Part shown: positions 51,346-62,701 of the stretch, in pieces
How positions within the stretch are numbered: position 1 is the stretch's first letter
How the letters are laid out: every line of letters begins with the position of its first letter
From: Streptomyces naganishii JCM 4654
GTDB lineage: Bacteria > Actinomycetota > Actinomycetes > Streptomycetales > Streptomycetaceae
Direction of reading: 5' to 3'
Assembly (NCBI RefSeq): GCF_014650575.1
Contig: NZ_BMVF01000019.1
Location: 62,001-126,000 of the forward strand
DNA length: 64,000 nt
Position numbers and translations under genes: made by a program
The notes under the pieces: model-generated
Databases searched by the model: none
What the model was told of the DNA's origin: nothing
What the model saw: only the letters and a program-made list of their open reading frames with translations

Positions 51346-52575
51346 CTACTCGAGCGCGCTGCCCGCCTTCCACGCCTCCCATCCCATGTTCCACCCACCG
51401 AGGCCGTTGCCGGGAGAGACCTCCTTGTCATTGCTGTTGACGACTTCCACCACGTCACCGACCAGGCTGCGGTCGAAGAACCAGCCCGCCGGGGTCTGCG
51501 AGCCGCCTCCCTTGACGTCCTTCAGCCCCACGCAGCCGTGGCTGACGTTGACGCGGCCGAACGGGTCGGGCGTGGACCAGTAGTTGCCGTGCAGAAAGGT
51601 GCCGGAGTCGGTCAGCCGCATGGCGTGCGGGACGTCGGGGATGTCGTACTCGCCGCCGAAGCCGACCGTGCGGCTGTTCATGCGGGTGACCTCGAGCATC
51701 TCCATCACCACCATCTTCCCGTTGTAGGTGGTGTGTTTGGGCGCCCCGGCCGTGATGGGCACGGTGGCCAGCAGCTCGCCGTCGCGCCGCACCTGCATGG
51801 TGTGCGCGGCCGCGTCCACGAGGGAGACCTGGCTGCGGCCGATGGTGAAGGAGAAGGTCTTGTACTGGAGCCCGTAGACGCCGGGCGCCCCCTCGACGTC
51901 CCGCAGGCGCAGTTCCACGGTCACCTGGGTGCCCGGCTGCCAGTAGTGCCGGGGGCGGAAGTCGAGGCGGTCCTTGCCGAACCAGTGCGGCCGGATCTCC
52001 ACCGGGGGCCTGGCGGTGACGTGGACGGCGCGTTCGACGGCGGCGCGGTTCGCGATCTCCCGGCTGAACGCCAGGGAGACGATCATCCCGGTGCCGACCA
52101 CGGAGCGGTTCTCGGGGGTGACGTAGCCGATGAAGCGCTCGTCGGGGACGTAGGTGGTGAAGGTGGTGTGCCGGGCGGAGCGGCGGCCCGCGTCGTCCAC
52201 GGCCACCACGTCGACGGTGTACTTGGCGGCCAGCGCGAGCCGGTCGTCGTCGGGCCGCCAGGTCCGGCCGTCGCGGGAGAGGTGCCCGGCGACCGGGGTG
52301 TCCTGCGCGTCCTGGGACTTGACGGCCCTGACGGACTCCAGGTGGCCGTCGGCGACCCGTACCCGCAGCTTTCTGCCGGGGCGCACGTCCTTGCTGCCGT
52401 CGTCCGGGTCGACGCGGATCACGTCCTTCGCCTCCGGCGGCTTGCCGAAGACCCCGTCCAGCCCGCCCGGGCCGCCCGAGGTGCAGCCGGCGGCCCCGGC
52501 CAGCAGTCCTGCCCATGTCAGTACGGCGGCCAGCGCGGCCCCCGCGCGCCGTGCGCGCCCTTGTGCATGCCTCAC
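51346..52575 (-). CDS. L,D-transpeptidase with Ig-like domains (lipoprotein), copy 2
   Basis: A 409-residue paralogue of the 49944-51179 protein. The lipobox is LLAGAAGC. Ig-like domains (DPDDGSKDVRPGRKLRV; TPENRSVVGTGMIVSLAF) and a YkuD domain with LHGNYWSTPDPFGRVNVSHGCVGLKDV follow; the end is SPGNGLGGWNMGWEAWKAG. Both copies keep the full catalytic motif, so both should be active. GTG at 52573-52575 is the likely start, although the ribosome-binding site is weak. The 166-base gap to copy 1 suggests separate or attenuated expression. Confidence 0.93.
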   Translation of the reverse strand: MRHAQGRARRAGAALAAVLTWAGLLAGAAGCTSGGPGGLDGVFGKPPEAKDVIRVDPDDGSKDVRPGRKLRVRVADGHLESVRAVKSQDAQDTPVAGHLSRDGRTWRPDDDRLALAAKYTVDVVAVDDAGRRSARHTTFTTYVPDERFIGYVTPENRSVVGTGMIVSLAFSREIANRAAVERAVHVTARPPVEIRPHWFGKDRLDFRPRHYWQPGTQVTVELRLRDVEGAPGVYGLQYKTFSFTIGRSQVSLVDAAAHTMQVRRDGELLATVPITAGAPKHTTYNGKMVVMEMLEVTRMNSRTVGFGGEYDIPDVPHAMRLTDSGTFLHGNYWSTPDPFGRVNVSHGCVGLKDVKGGGSQTPAGWFFDRSLVGDVVEVVNSNDKEVSPGNGLGGWNMGWEAWKAGSALE

Positions 52576-52736
52576 GGGCTGCCCAACGACCGGCCCGCCG
52601 CCGGGAAACGTGAGTGCGAGCCACGCTCTGGGCAGAACAGTGGGGAGAACCACGCGAGGGGGAGCCGCACCCGTCACCGAGCCGCGTCGGCTGGGGCGCC
52701 CCGCAGGCGAACGAGCCGGACAAAGGGGCCGACCAG

Positions 52737-55021
<2,285 letters not shown>

Positions 55022-55046
<25 letters not shown>

Positions 55047-55714
55047 GCCACGGCGACGGCGGCCGCGCGGTCGTTGACGCCGAGCTTGGCGTAGAGGTGG
55101 GTGAGGTGGGTCTTGACGGTCGCCTCGCTGATGAACAGCTCGCGGGCGATCTCGCGGTTGGAGGTGCCCCTGGCGACCAGGGCGAGGACCTCGCGTTCGC
55201 GGGCGGAAAGGGGCTCGTTGCCGGGGGCGGGGGCGCGGACGGCGGACACCAGGCGGGAGGCCACGGCCGGGGAGAGGACGGTACGGCCCTCGGCGGCGGC
55301 GCGGACCGCGGCGCACAGCTCGTCGCGCGGGGCGTCCTTGAGGAGGTAGCCGGTCGCGCCCGCCTCGATGGCCGGAATGGTGTCGGAGTCGGTGTCGTAC
55401 GTCGTCAGGACCAGCACCTTGGCGCGGACGCCCCGCCGGGTCAGCTCCCGGATCGCGTCCACGCCCGAGCCGCCCGGCATGCGCAGGTCCATCAGGACGA
55501 CGTCCGGGTCGAGTGCCGCGGCCCGCTCCACCGCCTCCACGCCGTTCGCGGCCTCGCCGAGCACCCGGAACCCGGGCGCCGACTCGAACATGCCGCGCAG
55601 TCCGTCGCGTACGACGGGGTGGTCGTCGACGATCACGAGGGAGACGGCGGCCGGCTCGCTGGCCGGGGTGGCGGCCGGGCCGGCGGCCGCGGCGGCGGTC
55701 GGGTCATCGGTCAT
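55022..55714 (-). CDS. NarL/LuxR-type two-component response regulator
   Basis: A 230-residue regulator. The receiver domain is VSLVIVDDHPVVRDGLRGMF, with the phospho-acceptor Asp in DVVLMDLRMPG, and KVLVLTTYDTD and YLLKDA. The C-terminal LuxR helix-turn-helix is LSAREREVLALVARGTSNREIARELFISEATVKTHLTHLYAKLGV. All key residues are present. The start overlaps the stop of the kinase gene by 11 bases. Its cognate kinase is disrupted here, and a two-gene ABC exporter upstream is the probable target. Confidence 0.94.
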
Positions 55715-56949
55715 GGCGGACCAACGGTACGCGAGCCGACAGGGCGGTGCCGAGCCCCGGCTCCGACTCGACGGTGAGCGAACCGGCGACGCGCTCGGCG
55801 CGGGCGCGCATGCCGGGCAGGCCGAAGCCGCCGGAGCGGGAGCGGACGGCCGGGGCGAGGAGGTCGAAGCCGGCGCCGTCGTCGCGGATGTCGAGGATGA
55901 CCTCGTCGCCCGCGAAGGACAGGGTGACGCCGGCGCGGGTGGCGCGGGCGTGGCGCGCCACGTTGGACAGGGCCTCCTGCACGATCCGCAGGATGGTGGC
56001 GGCGACCTCGTCGTGGAGCTGCTCCGCGGTGCCGGTGAGCGTGAACTCGGCGCGCACACCGGTTCGTTCGCCCCACTCGGCGACCGTCTTCTTCAGGGCC
56101 TCGGGCAGCTGGTCGCTCTCCAGGGCCACCGGCGCCAGGTTGTGCACGGAGCGGCGGGCCTCGCCGAGGCTGTGCCGGGCCAGGCCGGCGGCGCGTTCCA
56201 GGTGGGTGCGGGCGGTGGGCAGGTCGGGGGCGTTGGCGACGACCTGGAGCTGGGCGATGATCCCGGTCAGGCCCTGCGCGATGGTGTCGTGGATCTCGGC
56301 GGCGAGCCTGCGTCGCTCGTCGGCGACACCGGCCTCCCGGGCCTGGACCAGCAGTTGCTCGTGCAGCGCCGCGTTCTCCTCCAGGGCCTGCTGCAACGCG
56401 GTGTTGGTGCGCTCCAGTTCGGCGATGGTCTCGGCCTGGACGCCGAGCCGTGTCTGCTCCTGCTCGGCGAACCGGGTGAACACACCGACCAGGCCCATGT
56501 TGACGGCCAGGACGAGGAAGAAGCCGAGCCACGGGATCAGCCCGTGCGGCGGCCAGCCGCCGATCTCGCTGCCGGCCATGGTGACGGCGGTCAGGAAGAG
56601 GCCGGGCAGCACCAGCCGGCGGGGCAGCTCGCGGGCGGCGGTGTAGTAGCCGGTCACGGCGTAGAAGGCGAAGAACGGGTTGGCCCAGCACGAAGGCGAT
56701 GGCCCAGCGCAGCAGGAAGAGGCAGACACCGGTCCGGCTCGGGTCCGGTCGTTTCCGCTTCGCCCTCGCCCAGTACAGCTGGAGCACGGCGGCAGCGGGC
56801 ACGAGGACGGCGCAGGCGATCACCCCGGCCCGGTCCATTCCGGTCAGGCGGGCGGAGAGCGTCCCCGTGACCACTCCCACGGCCAGCAGCGCCCAGGGCC
56901 CCCACGTGTCGAACGAGGCCCGGTACTGCTGGAGCGGGGTGTTCGTCAT
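55704..56949 (-). pseudogene. NarL-type sensor histidine kinase, frameshifted
   Basis: The N-terminal part reads MTNTPLQQYRASFDTWG... to RWAIAFVLG from ATG 56949. Then the frame must shift near 56682-56686 (GGGCC on the minus strand) to continue NPFFAFYAVTGYYTAARELP. Removing one base there restores FVLG-NPFFAFYAV, a smooth membrane segment. The rest is intact: about five membrane helices, a coiled coil, the HisKA_3 phospho-site ERRRLAAEIHDTIAQGLTGI, the N box EALSNVARHARAT, and GFGLPGMRARAERVAGSL. It is either a real disruption or a one-base assembly error. It lies between the exporter permease and the response regulator. Confidence 0.8.
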
Positions 56950-56974
56950 CCCCCCAGTCTCCGGCACGGCCCGC

Positions 56975-57709
56975 TCACTCCCAGCGGAACCAGCGCGCCG
57001 CCCCCGCCGTCAGCAGGACGGTCCAGGCGGCGAGCACGCCCAGGTGGCCCCAGCCGGGCCAGTCGCCGGCGGCGGCCTCGTTCAGGGCGCGGGCCGCCGC
57101 GCCGAACGGGGTCAGGCCGACCACCCGGGCGAGCGTGTGCGGCATCTCCTGCACCGGCAGCCACACGCCCGCGCAGAACATCATCGGGAAGAACACCGCC
57201 GTACCGATCGCGCCCGCGATCTTCGTGGTCCGGGACACCGCGGAGACCACCGCCCCGAGGGCGAGGGCGGCCGCGACCGCCAGGAGCAGGGCCAGCAGAT
57301 AGCCGGCCGGCTGACCGGGCAGCGTCACGCCGAAGGCGAGCCGGCCGACGGTGAGCGCGAGCAGCGCCGAGCCCAGCGCCACCCCGCCCTGCACGGCCAT
57401 CTGCGCGCCCAGCAGGGCGGAGGGCCGTACCGGAGTGAGCCGCATCCGGCGCAGGACGCCGCGCTCCCGGTGGCCGGTCAGGGCCTGGGGCAGCGACTGC
57501 ACGCCCGACATGATCAGCGCGATCAGCACGGCGATGGGCGCGTAGGCGTCGACCGGCCGCAGCCCGCCCAGCGACTTGTCGGCCTCCCGGAAGGACGGGA
57601 TCGAGCCGAGGATCGCCAGGAGCAGCGTGGGGAAGAGGAAGATCCAGAAGACGGCGCCCGGTTCGCGCCGGAACAGCCGGAACTCGGTGCGCAGGACTGC
57701 GGTGTTCAC
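56975..57709 (-). CDS. ABC-2 type exporter permease
   Basis: A 244-residue permease with six hydrophobic helices: AVFWIFLFPTLLLAILGS, YAPIAVLIALIMSGVQSL, GGVALGSALLALTVG, YLLALLLAVAAALALGAVVSAVS, AGAIGTAVFFPMMFCAGVWLP, and GHLGVLAAWTVLLTAGAA. FRREPGAVFW at the start and the FFPMMFCAGVWLP segment are typical of DrrB-like multidrug exporters. GTG at 57707-57709 overlaps the ATPase stop (GTGA). It is followed by the two-component genes in the same operon. Confidence 0.92.
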   Translation of the reverse strand: MNTAVLRTEFRLFRREPGAVFWIFLFPTLLLAILGSIPSFREADKSLGGLRPVDAYAPIAVLIALIMSGVQSLPQALTGHRERGVLRRMRLTPVRPSALLGAQMAVQGGVALGSALLALTVGRLAFGVTLPGQPAGYLLALLLAVAAALALGAVVSAVSRTTKIAGAIGTAVFFPMMFCAGVWLPVQEMPHTLARVVGLTPFGAAARALNEAAAGDWPGWGHLGVLAAWTVLLTAGAARWFRWE

Positions 57710-58611
57710 GCGGTGGTCTCCTTGGTGAGGTCCAGGAAGGCGTCGTCGAGGGTGGCGTCCACCACGCGGAGCTGGTGGGCGGTGACGCGGTGCCGGGCGA
57801 GCAGGGTGATGACCGAGTTCACGGTGTCGTCGGTGCCGGAGAGCGTGATCCGGCCGTCCTTGCGCTCGATGGAGGCGAGCCCGGGGAGGCCGGTGAGGTC
57901 GTCGTCGTCCAGCGGGGCGGACGGGGTGAAGCTGATGACGGTGGCGCCGGCCGAGCGGCGGATCAGCCCGGCCGGGGTGTCCAGGGCGGCGACGCGCCCC
58001 TGGTCGACCACCGCGATCCGGTCGCACAGCCGCTGCGCTTCCTCCATGAAGTGGGTGACGAGCAGCACGGTCACCCCGCCCGCGCGGACGTCCTCGATCA
58101 GCTCCCAGGTGTCGCGGCGGGCGCGCGGGTCGAGTCCGGTGGTGAGTTCGTCCAGGACGACGACGCGCGGGGCGCCGACGAGGGCGAGCGCGATGAACAG
58201 GCGCTGCTTCTGGCCGCCGGAGAGCCTGGCGAACCGGGTGGTGAGCCTGGCGGCCAGCCCGAGGCGCTCGGCGAGCGGCCGCCAGTCGGCCGGGCGGGGG
58301 TAGAAGGAGGCGTACATCTCGAGCGCCTCGCGCACGGTCAGCTTGGGCTGCAGTTCGGTCTGCTGGAGCTGGGCGCCCAGCACCTGCGCCACCCGCGCGT
58401 GGTCGGCGACCGGGTCGAGGCCGGTGACGCGGACCCGGCCGGAGTCGGGGACGCGCAGTCCCTCGACGCACTCGACGGTGGTGGTCTTGCCCGCTCCGTT
58501 CGGGCCGAGGACGCCGAAGATCTCGCCCTCCTCCACGGTGAAGGAGACGCCGTCGACGGCACGACGGCCGCCGTAGGACTTGCGCAGTTCACTGACTTCG
58601 ATGACGGACAT
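57706..58611 (-). CDS. ABC exporter ATP-binding protein (DrrA-like)
   Basis: A 301-residue ATPase: Walker A GPNGAGKTT, Q-loop in LGAQLQQTEL, signature LSGGQKQRLFIALAL, Walker B VVVLDELTTGLD with the catalytic Glu, and H-loop LVTHFMEEA. The C-terminal extension is typical of drug-resistance ATPases. It pairs with the permease at 56975-57709. ATG 58609-58611 starts an operon (ATPase, permease, kinase, regulator), an arrangement common for envelope-stress or antibiotic-responsive exporters. Confidence 0.94.
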   Translation of the reverse strand: MSVIEVSELRKSYGGRRAVDGVSFTVEEGEIFGVLGPNGAGKTTTVECVEGLRVPDSGRVRVTGLDPVADHARVAQVLGAQLQQTELQPKLTVREALEMYASFYPRPADWRPLAERLGLAARLTTRFARLSGGQKQRLFIALALVGAPRVVVLDELTTGLDPRARRDTWELIEDVRAGGVTVLLVTHFMEEAQRLCDRIAVVDQGRVAALDTPAGLIRRSAGATVISFTPSAPLDDDDLTGLPGLASIERKDGRITLSGTDDTVNSVITLLARHRVTAHQLRVVDATLDDAFLDLTKETTA

Positions 58612-58788
58612 GGCAACAGGCTGGCGGCGGACGGGCCGTGCGGGCATCGGCCGACCCGCTCGAAGCCGCATCGGCCGATCGGATGATGCGGGGCTGCGAC
58701 CCCCACCCGCGTGCCCGGGTCCGGGCGGTGGAACGCGCAGGTCGTAGGACCAGCGGCGGAGCGCGGTCCGGCCAAAACTCGGTGGGCG

Positions 58789-58811
58789 TTGTCAGTGGCG
58801 ATCCGTAGTCT
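58789..58811 (+). promoter_or_regulatory. PafBC/RecA-independent DNA-damage-type promoter, probably leaderless
   Basis: TTGTCAGTG at 58789-58797, 8 bases, then TAGTCT at 58806-58811. This matches the actinobacterial RecA-NDp motif TTGTCRGTG-N8-TAN3T recognised through the WYL-protein pair PafBC. The predicted transcription start falls at or beside the ATG at 58817/58820, so the exporter message would have no leader and no ribosome-binding site is seen. Confidence 0.6.
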
Positions 58812-58816
58812 CGCTG

Positions 58817-60754
58817 ATGATGCCCACGACACCTGACACCCCCGAGGACCCGTCCGTCCGCACCCGGCCGGCCGGCCGTTCGGCCGTTCGTACGCTGCTG
58901 CGCCTGTGGCCGTACGTCCGGCCGGTGCGCGCCCGGCTGTTCACCGCCGCGTTCGTGGCGGTCGTCGCCTCCTGCACGGGGCTGGTGATCCCGCTCGTGC
59001 TGAAGTGGATGGTGGACGGCCCCGTGGCCGGCCGGGACCCGGCCGGGGTGTGGCTCGGGGCGCTGTACCTGCTGCTGCTCGGGGTGGCGGAGGCTCTGCT
59101 GTTCGGGCTGCGGCGGTGGCTGGTGGCCCGGCCGCTGTCGCACGTCGAGGCGGAGATGCGGGCCGGTCTGTACCGGCACCTCCAGCGGCTGCCGGTCGCC
59201 TTCCACGACCGCTGGGCCTCGGGCCAGCTGCTGTCCCGGGGCACCACCGACCTGATGCTGCTGCGTCAGTTCCTCGCCTTCCCCCTGACGTTCCTCCTGG
59301 TCAACGGGGTGACGATCCTCGTCGGCGTGGGCGTCATGCTGCTCCAGGACTGGACGCTGGGGCTGGTGATCCTCGGTCCGGCGGTGCCGGTGGTCGTCAT
59401 GTGCGCGCTGTTCGAGAAGCGGTACGCGTCGGTGGCGCGGCTGGCGCAGGACCAGGTCGGCGACCTGACGACGGTGGTCGAGGAGAGCGTGCTCGGCATC
59501 CGCATCATCAAGGGGTTCGGCCGGCACCGCAGCCAGGCGCGCGCGTTCCACGGGCTCTCGCGCACCCTGCGCGGCACCGAGCTGCGCAAGGCCCGGCTGC
59601 TGGCGACCATCTGGGCGGTCATCATGACCCTGCCCGAAATGGCCATCGGAGCGGCGCTGGTGGTGGGGGCGGTGCAGGTGGCGGACGGTTCGCTGTCGGC
59701 GGGCACGCTGGTGGCCTTCCTGTCCACGGCCCTCGCACTGCGCTGGCCGGTGGAGTCGATCGGCTTCCTGCTGGCGATGAGCCAGGAGGCGGCGACCGCG
59801 ACCGAACGCTACTTCGAGGTCATGGACGAGGAGCCGGAGCGGCCGGGGCCCGCCGTCGCCGCCGTCTCCGCGGCCTCCGCGGCCGGGGGCCGCCCCGGCG
59901 CGGGCGGCGGTGACGGCGGCGGCGCGGCCGGCGGGCTGCGCTTCGAGAGCGTCCGCTTTCGCTACCCCGACGCCCCGCCGGACTCCCCGCCCGTGCTGGA
60001 CCGGATCGACCTGCACATCCGCCCCGGCGAGTCCCTGGCCCTGGTCGGCGCGACGGGCAGCGGCAAGACCACGCTCACCGCCCTCGTCCCGCGTCTGCAC
60101 GAGGTGACGTCGGGCCGTATCACGCTGGACGGCGCGGACATCACGGCCCTGTCCCGCGAGGAGCTGCGCGCGATGGTCGCCGTCGCCTTCGAGGAGCCCA
60201 CCCTCTTCTCGGCGAGCGTCGGTGACAACGTGCTCATGGGCGCCGGCGACGGCGCGGGACCGGCCGAGCTGGAGCGGGCGCTGTCCGTGGCGCAGGCCGG
60301 TTTCGCGCACTCCCTGCCGCAGGGCACCGCGACCCAGGTCGGCGAGCAGGGCCTGAGCCTGTCCGGCGGCCAGCGCCAGCGCCTCGCGCTCGCCCGCGCC
60401 GTCGTGGGACAGCCCCGGTTCCTCGTCCTGGACGACCCGCTGTCCGCGCTGGACGTGCACACCGAGGCCGCCGTGGAGGCGGCCCTGCGCCAGGTCCTGG
60501 CCCGCACCACCGCCCTGATCGTGGCGCACCGCCCCTCCACGGTCCTGCTCGCCGACCGGGTGGCCCTGCTGTCCGGCGGCCGGATCACCGCCGTCGGCAC
60601 CCACCACGAACTGCTGCGCGAGAGCGCCGAGTACGCCCATCTGATGACGGGCGCGCCCGCACCGCAAGAGCCCGCGCGGGAGGCACCCGCACGCGAAGCG
60701 CCCACACGGGAAGCGCCACCACGGGAAGAGGAAGAGGAGGACGACGACCGATGA
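58817..60754 (+). CDS. Heterodimeric ABC exporter subunit with degenerate ATP site
   Basis: A 645-residue half-transporter: six transmembrane helices (residues about 20-320), then an NBD with Walker A GATGSGKTT near 411, signature LSGGQRQRLALARAV, Walker B FLVLDDPLSALD and H-loop VAHRPSTV. The residue after the Walker B Asp is Asp instead of the catalytic Glu, so its own site is probably hydrolysis-deficient. An acidic repetitive tail (EPAREAPAREAPTREAPPRE and EEEEDDD) follows. ATG 58817 or 58820 is the start, behind the DNA-damage-type promoter. Its stop overlaps the next gene (ATGA). Confidence 0.93.
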   Translation: MMPTTPDTPEDPSVRTRPAGRSAVRTLLRLWPYVRPVRARLFTAAFVAVVASCTGLVIPLVLKWMVDGPVAGRDPAGVWLGALYLLLLGVAEALLFGLRRWLVARPLSHVEAEMRAGLYRHLQRLPVAFHDRWASGQLLSRGTTDLMLLRQFLAFPLTFLLVNGVTILVGVGVMLLQDWTLGLVILGPAVPVVVMCALFEKRYASVARLAQDQVGDLTTVVEESVLGIRIIKGFGRHRSQARAFHGLSRTLRGTELRKARLLATIWAVIMTLPEMAIGAALVVGAVQVADGSLSAGTLVAFLSTALALRWPVESIGFLLAMSQEAATATERYFEVMDEEPERPGPAVAAVSAASAAGGRPGAGGGDGGGAAGGLRFESVRFRYPDAPPDSPPVLDRIDLHIRPGESLALVGATGSGKTTLTALVPRLHEVTSGRITLDGADITALSREELRAMVAVAFEEPTLFSASVGDNVLMGAGDGAGPAELERALSVAQAGFAHSLPQGTATQVGEQGLSLSGGQRQRLALARAVVGQPRFLVLDDPLSALDVHTEAAVEAALRQVLARTTALIVAHRPSTVLLADRVALLSGGRITAVGTHHELLRESAEYAHLMTGAPAPQEPAREAPAREAPTREAPPREEEEEDDDR

Positions 60755-62610
60755 CGGCCCCCACCACGTCCGTCCCGGCCACCGGCGACGAGGAGGACCG
60801 GCCGCGCCCCGCGAGCGCCGGCGACCCCTTCGACCGCGACGTCCTGCCCACGCCCCCCGGGGCCACGTCCGCCCTGCTCCGCTCGCTGCTCGCGCCCATG
60901 CGGGCCCGGGTCGCCGGCACCACCCTCCTGCTGCTGCTCCAGCAGGCGGCCGTGCAGGCGGGTCCGCTGCTGGTGGCGTACGCCATCGACACCGCCGTAC
61001 CGGCGTTCCGCGCCCACGACCACGGCCCGCTGATCGCGGTGGCGGTCGCCTACGTGCTGTCCGCGCTCGCCTCGGGCGGGCTCCAGTGGGCCTTCGTCGT
61101 CGCCTCGGCCCGGGTCAACCAGGACGTGCTGCTGGACCTGCGCGGCCGGATCTTCCGCCACGCGCAGGCGCTCAGCGTCGACTTCCACGAGCGCTACACC
61201 TCGGGCCGGCTCATCTCCCGCTCCACCACGGACGTGGAGTCGCTGCGCGAACTGCTCAGCGAGGGCCTCCAGGAACTGATCACGGTCATCCTGTCCTTCG
61301 TCTACATCTCGGCCATGCTGCTCTGGCTGGATCCCGGCCTCGGCGCGGTCGCGGTGGCGTCCTTCGGACCGCTCTACCTGCTGGTGCGGGCCTACCGGCG
61401 GCGCGCGGGCCGGGTGTTCCAGGAGCGGTCCACGGCGATCGCGGCGGTGATCGTGAAGTTCGTGGAGACGATGAACGGCATCCGCCCGGTGCGCGCCTTC
61501 CGCCGCGAGGCGGCCAACGACGCCGGCTTCCGCGTACTGAACCGGCGCCACGAGCGCACCAACGGCGACGCCCTGCTGGAGATGGCCCGTTACGTGATCG
61601 GCTCCCGCCTGGTGGCCAACACGGCGGTCGCGCTGATCGTGCTGTGGGGCGCCTACCGGGTCGCGGACGGCTCGCTGGAGCTGGGCGTGCTGGCGGCCGC
61701 GGTGCTGTACCTGCGCCGGCTGTACGACCCGATCGACCGGCTCGGCATGTTCCTGAACTCCTACCAGTCGGCGGCCGCCTCGCTGGAGAAGATCGCGGGC
61801 CTGCTCGCCCAGACGCCCTCGGTGCCGGAACCGGCCGCGCCGCGGCGCCTGCCGCCGCTCGCCTCGGAGCACCCCGGCCGCGAGGTGGTCTTCGACGGCG
61901 TGCGCTTCGGCTACCGCACCGGCGGCGAGGTGCTGCCCCGCTTCGACCTGACGATCCCGGCCGGGCAGACCGTCGCGGTGGTCGGCTCCACCGGCGCGGG
62001 CAAGTCGACCCTGGCCAAGCTGCTGGCCCGCTTCTACGACCCCTCCGGCGGCCGGGTGCTGCTGGACGGCGTGGACCTGCGCGAGCTGGCCGTGCCCGAA
62101 CTGCGGCGCGGGGTGGTGATGGTGACGCAGGAGGCGTTCCTGTTCTCCGGCACGGTCGCCGACAACATCGCCATCGGCCGCCCCGAGGCCACCCGCGAGG
62201 AGATCGAGCGGGCGGCGAAGGCCATCGGCGCGCACGACTTCATCAGCGCCCTGCCCGACGGCTACGACACGGACGTACGCAAGCGTGGCGGCCGCATCTC
62301 CGCCGGGCAGCGCCAACTGGTGGCGTTCGCGCGGGCGTTGCTCGCCGATCCGGCGGTGCTGATCCTGGACGAGGCGACCAGCTCGCTGGACATCCCGGGC
62401 GAGCGGGCGGTGCAGCGGGCGATGGCCACGGTCCTGCGCGGCCGTACGGCGGTCGTCATCGCGCACCGGCTGTCCACGGTGGAGATCGCCGACCGGGTGC
62501 TGGTGATGGAGCACGGCCGCGTGGTGGAGGACGGCCGCCCGGCCGAGCTGACCGCCGGCACCGGCCGCTTCGCCACCCTCCACCGGGCCTGGCGCGACAG
62601 CCTCGTGTAG
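60751..62610 (+). CDS. Heterodimeric ABC exporter subunit with canonical ATP site
   Basis: A 619-residue half-transporter coupled by ATGA to the previous subunit. It has six helices, then Walker A GSTGAGKST near 411, signature ISAGQRQLVAFARAL, Walker B VLILDEATSSLD with the catalytic Glu, and H-loop IAHRLSTVEIADRVLV. The signature has ISAGQ in place of LSGGQ. Together with the Asp in the partner's Walker B, this is the asymmetric pattern of heterodimeric exporters of the TM287/288 and BmrCD type. The substrate is unknown; drugs or lipids are typical. Confidence 0.94.
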   Translation: MTAPTTSVPATGDEEDRPRPASAGDPFDRDVLPTPPGATSALLRSLLAPMRARVAGTTLLLLLQQAAVQAGPLLVAYAIDTAVPAFRAHDHGPLIAVAVAYVLSALASGGLQWAFVVASARVNQDVLLDLRGRIFRHAQALSVDFHERYTSGRLISRSTTDVESLRELLSEGLQELITVILSFVYISAMLLWLDPGLGAVAVASFGPLYLLVRAYRRRAGRVFQERSTAIAAVIVKFVETMNGIRPVRAFRREAANDAGFRVLNRRHERTNGDALLEMARYVIGSRLVANTAVALIVLWGAYRVADGSLELGVLAAAVLYLRRLYDPIDRLGMFLNSYQSAAASLEKIAGLLAQTPSVPEPAAPRRLPPLASEHPGREVVFDGVRFGYRTGGEVLPRFDLTIPAGQTVAVVGSTGAGKSTLAKLLARFYDPSGGRVLLDGVDLRELAVPELRRGVVMVTQEAFLFSGTVADNIAIGRPEATREEIERAAKAIGAHDFISALPDGYDTDVRKRGGRISAGQRQLVAFARALLADPAVLILDEATSSLDIPGERAVQRAMATVLRGRTAVVIAHRLSTVEIADRVLVMEHGRVVEDGRPAELTAGTGRFATLHRAWRDSLV

Positions 62611-62701
62611 GCGGTGTCGTACCGGCCCGTCTCGTGTCGTCTCGTACAGGCCGTCTTCCATAGGCCGTGATCTGTCCTGTTCCCGGCCTAGCGTGACCGC
62701 C

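Noticed and set aside
62660..62701. A second PafBC-type promoter upstream of the hydrolase (CTGTCCTGT-N8-TAGCGT)
   Set aside because: The spacing fits, but the first block differs from TTGTCRGTG at three positions, so I do not call it.
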